This document shows, piece by piece, positions 17,541 through 24,574 of a DNA stretch of 64,000 bases. The position numbers and the translations under genes were made by a program. Location of the stretch: contig NZ_RXLO01000014.1 of the NCBI RefSeq assembly GCF_003958645.1, positions 1 to 64,000 on the forward strand, given 5' to 3'. Position 1 is the stretch's first letter; each line of letters starts with the position of its first letter. The DNA is from Chitinophaga rhizosphaerae. GTDB taxonomy: Bacteria > Bacteroidota > Bacteroidia > Chitinophagales > Chitinophagaceae. A model generated the notes under the pieces. The model had not been told where the DNA came from. It was given only the letters and a program-made list of their open reading frames with translations, and did not search any database.

Positions 17541-18533
17541 TTATCTGGCTTGAAAATCCCTGGGGCTGCAACCGTACTTTTTCCGGAATGCATGACTGAA
17601 ATGCTGCAGCGACGAATACCCCAGATCGTCGGCGATCTCCGTAAAACTCCGGTTCCCGGAGCGGATGAGGCGCTGTGCCTCTTCTAAACGGTGCTCGCTG
17701 AGGTAACCGAACACGGTATTGTTGAAAACCTTGCGGAACCCGCTTTTCAGCTTGAACTCGTTGAGGCCCGCCTGCCTGGAAAGATCGGCCAGCGACAAGG
17801 GTTGCTGCGCATTGGCCAGGAGCAGATCGCGCGCGTAGCGGATCTTTTCCTCGTCTGACCGCCCGAAAACCGGTTTCTGCTGGCGGCTGCCGTCGTACAG
17901 TTCGATCTGCTCGCACTGGAGCGCCAGCAACTCGATGGCTTTGGACTGGAGGAAGAGCTTTTTGAGCCCGCCGGTGAAGTGGCAGTTCTTTACTTCATCG
18001 ATCACCTGCAGCATCCGATGGGTCATCCGGTAGGCGTGTTCGGGAAAAACCGGCCGGTCGAGCTCCACGCTTTCTCCGTACCGCTCCAGTACAGGGCCGT
18101 TGTGATAGGCCAGTTCGATGAAGCGTTCCTTGAGGAAAGTGAGCGCAAAGACATTGATTTCCGGTTGTTTCTCGACGCTTACCTGCTCTTCGGGCTCGGG
18201 GCTGTAGACGAGGTTATGCTCGTGCTGGCGGGTACGGAAGGTTTTCCGCACGCTTCTTATCTTCGCCGTCACTTCGCCCTTGAGCATGAAATGCATGCCT
18301 ACGCGCTTGAGGGTGTCGTGACTTTCCACTTCCAGCTTTTCGCGGATGGACGCCCTTCCAAACCCCATCAATACCCCGTCGAAACAGATCTCGCTGAATT
18401 CGGCGTTCCCGGCTTTGAGGTCGAGCTTGTGATGGCGCTCCGTCAGATCGCGGCCCTGGAAATATTCCGGGCACATCACGGTGTCATCGTGAAACAAGAC
18501 TTCTTTGCGTTCGTTTTTGACGGTAAATGGCAT
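17541..18533 (-). CDS. AraC-family transcriptional regulator
   Basis: A 330-residue regulator. The C-terminal 100 residues form the two helix-turn-helix AraC domain (LSLADLSRQAGLNEFKLKSGF, then FTEIADDLGYSSLQHFSHAFRKKYGCSPRDF). The N-terminal 220 residues are a sensory domain without a recognisable cupin signature to my eye; overall it resembles the PchR-like group found in this phylum. It is transcribed away from a small HMA-like gene, with 95 bp between the two starts. A role in metal or siderophore response is a guess from that neighbour. Confidence 0.88.
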   Translation of the reverse strand: MPFTVKNERKEVLFHDDTVMCPEYFQGRDLTERHHKLDLKAGNAEFSEICFDGVLMGFGRASIREKLEVESHDTLKRVGMHFMLKGEVTAKIRSVRKTFRTRQHEHNLVYSPEPEEQVSVEKQPEINVFALTFLKERFIELAYHNGPVLERYGESVELDRPVFPEHAYRMTHRMLQVIDEVKNCHFTGGLKKLFLQSKAIELLALQCEQIELYDGSRQQKPVFGRSDEEKIRYARDLLLANAQQPLSLADLSRQAGLNEFKLKSGFRKVFNNTVFGYLSEHRLEEAQRLIRSGNRSFTEIADDLGYSSLQHFSHAFRKKYGCSPRDFQAR

Positions 18534-18628
18534 AGAAAATCCGTTTTATATAAATTTTAATCCGTTAAATGCAAGCCTGCCAACTTGAGAGATGCGAATT
18601 TTGAGGCAAATTAATTCAAAATCGGACC

Positions 18629-18838
18629 ATGATCGGCATATTCAAAACAAATATCAATACCCAAAAGGAAAAAAAACGGGTGATCCGCGCCTTGTCCGGC
18701 GAGTTTTCTGCCACCATGTGCACCCTCGACCTGGAGGACTGCGACAAGGTGCTGCGGGTAGATTGCCCGCAAATGCAGGAGCACCAGGTGATCTCCTTCG
18801 TGCGCGACCTGGGGTACCAGTGCGCCGTTTTGGAATAA
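18629..18838 (+). CDS. small HMA-like protein lacking the CxxC motif
   Basis: A 69-residue protein with the beta-alpha-beta pattern of heavy-metal-associated domains (IGIFKTNINTQKEKKRVIRALSG.. / LEDCDKVLRVDC / HQVISFVRDLGYQC). Unlike copper chaperones it has no CxxC; its cysteines are 31, 38, 46 and 65. Homologues of this length occur widely in Bacteroidota as stand-alone proteins. It is divergent from an AraC regulator and ends before a strong terminator. Metal binding is not shown by sequence. Confidence 0.75.
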   Translation: MIGIFKTNINTQKEKKRVIRALSGEFSATMCTLDLEDCDKVLRVDCPQMQEHQVISFVRDLGYQCAVLE

Positions 18839-19147
18839 TGAATCGTACGCGATGATGAAATTCCGCCCTTTCCGCCGGAAAAAACATGATTTCCATCAGA
18901 TTCCGCCCTCCATAAACGGCCGTTCCCCCCGTTTCATTTATTTCCCCCTGAGAAACTTTCCTATACACTACTTATTTCCGCCGCCGGCTACTGGATCCAG
19001 TAAGGCCTGCGGCGGTTTTCTCTTGTTATGCAGAATAAATTTCCCATCCATAGGGGTATGTTCTATTTTGCACGTCATATGATCGGAAAACAACGGGAAT
19101 CACCATCCGGAACTGTCTTCCGCCATCACTATAAACTGAAAACCAAT
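18839..19147. other. intergenic region before the TonB receptor operon
   Basis: About 300 bp without a supported gene. It contains the terminator of the small HMA-like gene (18978-19021). Upstream extensions of the receptor frame exist but lack coding character and would displace the signal peptide, so the receptor starts at 19148. Confidence 0.6.
18978..19021 (+). terminator. nested hairpin terminator after the HMA-like gene
   Basis: Outer stem CCGCCGC / GCGGCGG enclosing the perfect 12-bp palindrome ACTGGATCCAGT (18990-19001), followed by TTTTCTCTT. The outer stem and T-rich tail give an intrinsic terminator. Confidence 0.7.
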
Positions 19148-21520
19148 ATGAAAGCAACAGCCCGACTGCTGAGCACCCTCCTTCTTATCTTGTTTGCGAC
19201 CACTGCAGCGTTGGCGCAACAGCAACGGTATACCATCAGCGGTTACGTTAAGGACGAAAAGTCCGGCGAATCCCTCATCGGCATTTCCATCGGAAAACCC
19301 GGCACTTCCGTAGGGACCGTTACCAACGAGTACGGTTTTTATTCCCTCACCCTGCCGGCGGGAACCCACGAAATCCAGTTCTCCTATATCGGCTATCAAC
19401 CCCAGAAATTCACCCTCGACCTTACCGCCAACAAGCGGATGGACATCCGTTTGGGCCAGGCAGACCGCCAGCTGAACGAAGTGGTGATTTCCGGCAAGCA
19501 ACAGGAGAAGAATATCAATACCCTCAATACCAGCCTCAACAGGCTCGATATCGCGGAAATCAAAAAACTGCCCACTTTCATGGGTGAAGTAGACGTGATC
19601 CGTACCATCCAGACGCTGCCCGGGGTAAATACCGTGGGCGAAGGTGCTGCCAGCTTCAATGTTCGCGGCGGCAACGGCGACGAAAACCTTATCATGCTCG
19701 ACGAAGCCCCCGTTTACAACTCCACCCACATGCTCGGCTTCTTCTCCGTTTTCAACCCGGACGCGGTAAAGAACATCAACCTCATCAAAGGCGGGTTCCC
19801 CGCGGAATACGGCGGCAGAACGGCTTCCGTGCTCGATATCAGGATGAAGGACGGCAACAACCAGAAATTCGGCATGACGGGCGGCATCGGGAATATCTTC
19901 AGTCGCCTGGCGCTGGAAGGGCCCATCCAGAAAGACAAATCCTCTTTCATCATCGCCGGCCGCAGATCATATATGGACGTGCTAATGAAGCCCTTCCTCA
20001 AAGGCGACATGAAAGACACCAAGCTCTATTTCTACGACCTCACGGCCAAGGTGAACTTCCAGCTGGATAAGAACAACAGTCTTTTCGTGAGCGGGTATTT
20101 CGGCCGCGACGTGTTCGGCTTCGGAAAGGAAGCCAATATGAACTGGGGCAACAACACCGCATCGCTGCGCTGGAACCACATCTTCAACAACCGCCTGTTC
20201 ATGAACCTCACCACGTACTATACGAAATACGACTATAGCCTGCGGTTCACCAGCGACGAGAAGTCCACCACCGACCAGGAATTCAGCTGGAAATCGAACA
20301 TCATCAACTACGGCGTGAAACCGGCCTTCACCTATTACCTGAATTCCAGCAACACGCTGCATTTCGGGGTACAGGGCACCTATTACACCTTCAAGCCCGG
20401 CAGTACGCTTTCCCGCCAGGACGCGGATGAGCACCGGATCGTCCTCAAAGACAAGAACGCCCTGGAAGGCGCGCTCTATCTCGATCACGAATGGAAAGCC
20501 GGTAATAAATTCGGTGTTCAGTATGGCGTTCGGCTCTCCGGATTCCAGTACATGGGCAAAGGCACGGCGTATTATTATGCAGACACGGTAGCGGGTACAC
20601 GTAAACGATTCATCGGTTCGAAGGATTATGAAAGCGGCAAGAAGATCGCGGATTACTATTTCCTCGAGCCCCGCCTTTCCGCACGCTACGCCGTTAACTC
20701 CACTTCGGCCATCAAAGCGGCTTTCAGCCGTTCCGCACAATACATGCACCAACTGAGCAATACAGCATCCCCTACCCCGGTAGACATCTGGACGCCCGTT
20801 TCCAACAACGTGAAACCACAGCTGACAGACCAGGTAACGGCAGGGTACTTCTATAATGCGCCCGGTGATAAATTCGAACTGTCGGCCGAGGTGTTCTACA
20901 AATCCATGAAAGACCAGCTGGACTTCATCGATAACGCCGACCTGAACCTCAACGAGTTCATCGAAGCCGACCTCCTCAACGCGAAAGGCCGTGCTTACGG
21001 GCTGGAGCTGTATGTAAAAAAAGATATCGGCAACACCACAGGCTGGATCAGCTATACCCTGAGCCGTTCCGAGCGCAAAACGCCGGGCCTGAGCATGAAC
21101 GAATGGTTCATTAACCGGTACGACCGTACCCACAACCTGAACATCGTGGCCAGCCACGAATTCACGAAGCGCGCGAGCATGAGCGCCAACTGGATGTTCG
21201 CATCCGGTACGCCGGCTACCTTTGCGGACAGCCGCCTCGAATTCCAGGACTGGGACATTCCTTACAATACCACCGAGAAGCGCAACAACTACCGCCTCAA
21301 ACCCTTCCACCGTCTCGATCTTTCGTTCACGTACAAGGGCCGCCAGCTGAAACGCTGGAAAGGCGAATGGGTGTTCAGCCTTTACAACGTGTATGCCCGG
21401 AGAAACGCCTATACCGTGTACTTCCGGCAGAACCCGGACGATCCTTCCAAGAAGGAAGCCGTTCGCCTGAGCATCATCGGGTCCATCATCCCCGGTATCA
21501 CTTATAACTTCAAATTCTAA
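19148..21520 (+). CDS. TonB-dependent outer-membrane receptor with carboxypeptidase-like N-domain
   Basis: A 790-residue receptor starting with a signal peptide ending at TTAALAQ. A carboxypeptidase-regulatory-like domain (ISGYVKDEKSGESLIGISIG.., about 25-105) precedes the plug (SFNVRGGNGDENLIMLDEAPVYNSTHMLGFFSVFNPDAVKNINLIKGGFPAEYGGR split as a typical plug core) and a barrel to a C-terminal aromatic residue (YNFKF). It takes up an unknown ligand using the proton motive force via TonB. It is followed after 18 bp by a DUF4249 lipoprotein and then a small barrel protein, forming a three-gene operon; DUF4249 proteins often pair with such receptors like SusD with SusC. Confidence 0.92.
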   Translation: MKATARLLSTLLLILFATTAALAQQQRYTISGYVKDEKSGESLIGISIGKPGTSVGTVTNEYGFYSLTLPAGTHEIQFSYIGYQPQKFTLDLTANKRMDIRLGQADRQLNEVVISGKQQEKNINTLNTSLNRLDIAEIKKLPTFMGEVDVIRTIQTLPGVNTVGEGAASFNVRGGNGDENLIMLDEAPVYNSTHMLGFFSVFNPDAVKNINLIKGGFPAEYGGRTASVLDIRMKDGNNQKFGMTGGIGNIFSRLALEGPIQKDKSSFIIAGRRSYMDVLMKPFLKGDMKDTKLYFYDLTAKVNFQLDKNNSLFVSGYFGRDVFGFGKEANMNWGNNTASLRWNHIFNNRLFMNLTTYYTKYDYSLRFTSDEKSTTDQEFSWKSNIINYGVKPAFTYYLNSSNTLHFGVQGTYYTFKPGSTLSRQDADEHRIVLKDKNALEGALYLDHEWKAGNKFGVQYGVRLSGFQYMGKGTAYYYADTVAGTRKRFIGSKDYESGKKIADYYFLEPRLSARYAVNSTSAIKAAFSRSAQYMHQLSNTASPTPVDIWTPVSNNVKPQLTDQVTAGYFYNAPGDKFELSAEVFYKSMKDQLDFIDNADLNLNEFIEADLLNAKGRAYGLELYVKKDIGNTTGWISYTLSRSERKTPGLSMNEWFINRYDRTHNLNIVASHEFTKRASMSANWMFASGTPATFADSRLEFQDWDIPYNTTEKRNNYRLKPFHRLDLSFTYKGRQLKRWKGEWVFSLYNVYARRNAYTVYFRQNPDDPSKKEAVRLSIIGSIIPGITYNFKF

Positions 21521-21538
21521 TCTCCAAGCATGTATCAT

Positions 21539-22411
21539 ATGAAAAGGAACCTCACCGCCATCGCCCTTCTGTTCGCCGCCGCCGGATTCACCGCCTGCGA
21601 AGACACGATCGACCTCGACGTACCGAACGGAAAGACCTTCACCGTTGTGGACGGCTGGATCACAAACGTGCCGGGGAAACAACAGATCCGTCTGACCACC
21701 ACCGTCCCCTACACCAGCCAGGGCTCCGCCCCTGCTGTGACCGACGCGAAAATCACGGTAACGGACATCACCGCTAACAAGACCTACAATTTCACATATG
21801 CCGACGGCGTGTATAGCTACGACCCCGGTGCCGGTCAGACGATCGGCGAAGTGGGCCATGTGTACAAGATGCGGCTGGAACTGAAGGAAGGCGTCTTCGA
21901 AGCGATGGACACCCTGAAACGCGTGCCCGTCATCGATTCCATCGCCGCCGACTTCAAAACGAAAGAAGAAGCGATTTCCGGGAAGGAAGGCTTTTTTGCC
22001 CGGTTCTATGCCAAAGATCTCGCAGGTGCAACCGACTGGTACTGGGTGCGTAGCTACCGCAATTCGCTCCAAAGCCGCGTGGAAGACATTTTCACCATCG
22101 ATGGTTCTTACGCCGAAGATGTGGCGGACGGGCTGAACTTCATCCAGCCAATAGCGGAGGGGATCACCGACTACGACAAGCCCTTCCAGGAAGGCGAGAA
22201 AGTGATCGTCCGCATCGCTTCCGTCACCAAACGGAGCCACGCTTTCCTCGACCAGGTGCAGCAGCAGATCGACAACGGCGGGCTGTTCGCCAAAATCCTG
22301 GAAAACGTGCCTACCAACGTGCTGAATACCGACAAAGATGCCAAGGGCCGTGTGCTGGGATGGTTCGGGACTTCGGCCGTATCGTTCAAGGAAAAGACCA
22401 TGCAGAAATAA
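21539..22411 (+). CDS. DUF4249-family lipoprotein
   Basis: A 290-residue protein. The start MKRNLTAIAL gives a lipoprotein signal with lipobox GFTAC and acidic residues right after the cysteine (CED), the usual outer-membrane/surface export signal in this phylum. The body matches DUF4249 (VVDGWITNVPGKQQIRLTTTVPY.. , VTDAKITVTD, YKMRLEL, and a WYWVRSYRNS segment). Function is unknown; the tight link to the receptor upstream suggests a surface-exposed partner of ligand uptake. Gap to the next gene is 40 bp. Confidence 0.88.
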   Translation: MKRNLTAIALLFAAAGFTACEDTIDLDVPNGKTFTVVDGWITNVPGKQQIRLTTTVPYTSQGSAPAVTDAKITVTDITANKTYNFTYADGVYSYDPGAGQTIGEVGHVYKMRLELKEGVFEAMDTLKRVPVIDSIAADFKTKEEAISGKEGFFARFYAKDLAGATDWYWVRSYRNSLQSRVEDIFTIDGSYAEDVADGLNFIQPIAEGITDYDKPFQEGEKVIVRIASVTKRSHAFLDQVQQQIDNGGLFAKILENVPTNVLNTDKDAKGRVLGWFGTSAVSFKEKTMQK

Positions 22412-22451
22412 CGATTATCAACCTACAGTTCACCCCGTAAAAACAACAAAC

Positions 22452-23066
22452 ATGAAAAGATCAGGTAAGCGCCTGCTGCTTGCCCTGGCCGTGCTTTGCA
22501 CTACGCCGGCACTCGCGCAGGAAAAAATCGAAAGTCTTTCCCGTGGCGGAAAGGTAAGAGTGGGCGGCTTCGGCGCCCCTACCATCAAATTCACGACGTT
22601 CGACGATCAGATGGGTGTGCTCCTCGGCGGTTACGCCGGCGTGATGCTCAATAGCAGGCTGATGTTGGGAGCAGGCGCCTATGGACTGGTCAACAACATC
22701 GAAGCGCCCCGCCAGGATCCCGCCGGGCCGGCATTATACTGGAACATGTGGTACACGGGTTTTGTGCCGGAATATACCATCAGGGGCAACAAACTCGTTC
22801 ACCTCGCCGTGGGCGCCCTCGTGGGTGGCGGCGGCGTCATGAAGAACGAAAGGTATAAAAGCTGGGACGAATTCGAATCCATCGGCTACAGCAGCTTCTT
22901 CGTGGGCGAGCCCCACGTGAACCTGGAGCTAAATATCACTTCCTACCTGCGGCTCGGCATCGGCGGATCGTACCGGTTCGTCCGCGGCTCCGGAACGGAA
23001 GGCATAACCGACGAGAAGCTGAGCGGCCCCTCCGCCCACTTCACCATCAAGGCCGGCCGTTTCTAA
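22452..23066 (+). CDS. secreted beta-barrel-like protein of unknown function
   Basis: A 204-residue protein with signal peptide ending at TPALAQ. Glycine-rich amphipathic strands (VGGFGAPTIKFTTF, VLLGGYAGVMLN, LMLGAGAYGLVNN, LGIGGSYRFV) point to a small outer-membrane barrel. It is the third gene of the receptor/DUF4249 operon. The start at 22452 removes a spurious 38-residue extension overlapping the previous gene. Confidence 0.78.
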   Translation: MKRSGKRLLLALAVLCTTPALAQEKIESLSRGGKVRVGGFGAPTIKFTTFDDQMGVLLGGYAGVMLNSRLMLGAGAYGLVNNIEAPRQDPAGPALYWNMWYTGFVPEYTIRGNKLVHLAVGALVGGGGVMKNERYKSWDEFESIGYSSFFVGEPHVNLELNITSYLRLGIGGSYRFVRGSGTEGITDEKLSGPSAHFTIKAGRF

Positions 23067-23189
23067 GGCCCGGTCACTGGCGGATCATCTTTTACGGCGG
23101 GAACGGCCGGCACGGGAATTTTTATTAACTTTTGGCAAAAGGTATAAACCGCGCACATTTCCCTTACCGTTAAAGATGATCCGTTTTTT

Positions 23190-24092
23190 ATGGAGTTGAT
23201 ACATTTCGCCATACCTGGTTTTATCCTGCTCATCACCGCGGAAGTCGTTTTTTCGGCGGTCGAAAAGCGGGACCTCTACGAAACGAAGGACGCCGCCAGC
23301 AGCATCGCCATGGGCCTGGGGAACGTCATCATCGGGCTATTCACCAAAGCCGTCATCTACCTCGTTTACAGTTTTGCCTACGAATTCCGGCTTTTTACCC
23401 TCGACGCCACGGTCTGGTGGGTTTGGATCGCCTGTTTCTTCGCGGACGATCTCACTTATTACTGGTTTCACCGCTGCAGCCACGAGATCCGGTATTTCTG
23501 GGCTTCGCATGTGGTCCATCACTCCAGCCGCCGCTACAACCTGGCCACTGCGCTCCGCCAAACGTGGACGGGCAACCTGAGCGGGGCATTCCTCTTCTGG
23601 ATATGGATGCCCCTGGCCGGTTTCCACCCCGCCATGATCATGGCCATGCAATCCATCAGCCTGCTGTACCAGTTCTGGATCCATACCGAAGCCATCCGGA
23701 GGCTCCCCCGGCCGCTGGAGTTCTTTTTGAATACCCCGTCGCACCACCGCGTGCACCATTCTTCCGAGATCAAATACCTCGACCGTAACCATGGCGGTGT
23801 CCTGATCATTTGGGACCGGCTTTTCGGCACCTTCCAGCCCGAGGAAGAAAGGCCGGTATATGGGTTGACGGTCAATATCAATACCTATAATCCCCTCCGC
23901 ATCGCCACGCACGAATGGGCGGCCATTGGGCGCGACCTCCGCCGGGCCCGCACCTGGAAGGAAGCGTGGATGTATGTTTTCGGGGCGCCGGGATGGGATG
24001 TTACCGGAAACGGGAAAACGGCGAAAGCCCTCCGCCGGTCACTCCACACCTCCTCCCATCCTACCCAAAACATGCCGCTCATCCAAAAATAA
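23190..24092 (+). CDS. sterol desaturase / fatty acid hydroxylase family membrane protein
   Basis: A 300-residue integral membrane di-iron enzyme. The histidine boxes are visible: HRCSH at 94-98, HVVHH at 107-111 and SHHRVHH near 185-191, separated by hydrophobic segments. The family hydroxylates or desaturates lipids at the membrane. The blaI-like gene follows with its own promoter, so the two need not be co-transcribed. Substrate unknown. Confidence 0.9.
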   Translation: MELIHFAIPGFILLITAEVVFSAVEKRDLYETKDAASSIAMGLGNVIIGLFTKAVIYLVYSFAYEFRLFTLDATVWWVWIACFFADDLTYYWFHRCSHEIRYFWASHVVHHSSRRYNLATALRQTWTGNLSGAFLFWIWMPLAGFHPAMIMAMQSISLLYQFWIHTEAIRRLPRPLEFFLNTPSHHRVHHSSEIKYLDRNHGGVLIIWDRLFGTFQPEEERPVYGLTVNINTYNPLRIATHEWAAIGRDLRRARTWKEAWMYVFGAPGWDVTGNGKTAKALRRSLHTSSHPTQNMPLIQK

Positions 24093-24103
24093 TCATGGAT
24101 ATT

Positions 24104-24132
24104 TTGCATTTACGAAAACTATCGTACATTTG
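24104..24132 (+). promoter_or_regulatory. Bacteroidota-type promoter of the blaI-like gene
   Basis: TTG at 24104-24106, an 18-bp spacer and TACATTTG at 24125-24132. The -7 box overlaps operator 1 and is followed at once by operator 2, so repression by BlaI binding is structurally obvious. Confidence 0.8.
24111..24126. promoter_or_regulatory. BlaI-type operator 1
   Basis: TACGA-N6-TCGTA (16 bp), overlapping the first two bases of the -7 box. Same geometry as operator 2, centre-to-centre distance 24 bp. Confidence 0.75.
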
Positions 24133-24134
24133 AT

Positions 24135-24150
24135 TACGAAGAAATTCGTA
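24135..24150. promoter_or_regulatory. BlaI-type operator 2
   Basis: TACGAA-N4-TTCGTA, i.e. the same TACGA-N6-TCGTA core as operator 1 with one more matched pair, between the -7 box and the ribosome binding site. Classical BlaI/MecI sites have a TACA/TGTA core; this is a variant. Confidence 0.75.
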
Positions 24151-24165
24151 CAAAGGAGAGATATC

Positions 24166-24567
24166 ATGGAAAACAAGGCAAATAACAAGAATGTACGTCC
24201 AACCGAAAGCGAGCTGGAAATCCTTACGATCCTCTGGGAGCGCGGGGCCAGCACGGTGAGGGAAGTGCACGAGATCCTGGAGAAGCAGAAGGAAGCGGGT
24301 TACACCACTACCCTGAAGCTGATGCAGATCATGCACGACAAGGGCTTGCTGCAGCGGGATGCAAGCGCGAAGACGCACATTTATGAAGCTGCCATTCCCA
24401 AGGAAGAAACACAGGCGCAGTTGCTGAAAAAGATGATCGACACGGTTTTTTCCGGTTCTGCGTCACAATTGGTTATGCAGGCTCTCGGCGGCCATCGCTC
24501 CTCGCAGGAGGAACTCGACCGCATTCGTGAATACCTGAACGAAATCGATCAAAAACAGTCGAAATAA
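24166..24567 (+). CDS. BlaI/MecI/CopY-family transcriptional repressor
   Basis: A 133-residue winged-helix repressor: PTESELEILTILWERGASTVREVHEIL (DNA-binding helices), GYTTTLKLMQIMHDKGLL (recognition helix and wing), then a C-terminal dimerisation part. The start at 24166 follows an AAAGGAGAG stretch, an unusually good Shine-Dalgarno sequence for this phylum; the in-frame extension upstream runs over the promoter and operators and is not coding. It partners with the BlaR1-like gene 7 bp downstream, whose protease domain would inactivate it on signal. Confidence 0.93.
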   Translation: MENKANNKNVRPTESELEILTILWERGASTVREVHEILEKQKEAGYTTTLKLMQIMHDKGLLQRDASAKTHIYEAAIPKEETQAQLLKKMIDTVFSGSASQLVMQALGGHRSSQEELDRIREYLNEIDQKQSK

Positions 24568-24574
24568 TTGTTTT

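Noticed and set aside
19982..22240. 752-codon minus-strand frame opposite the TonB receptor and DUF4249 genes
   Set aside because: It spans two real genes and their gap on the other strand and has no recognisable domain.
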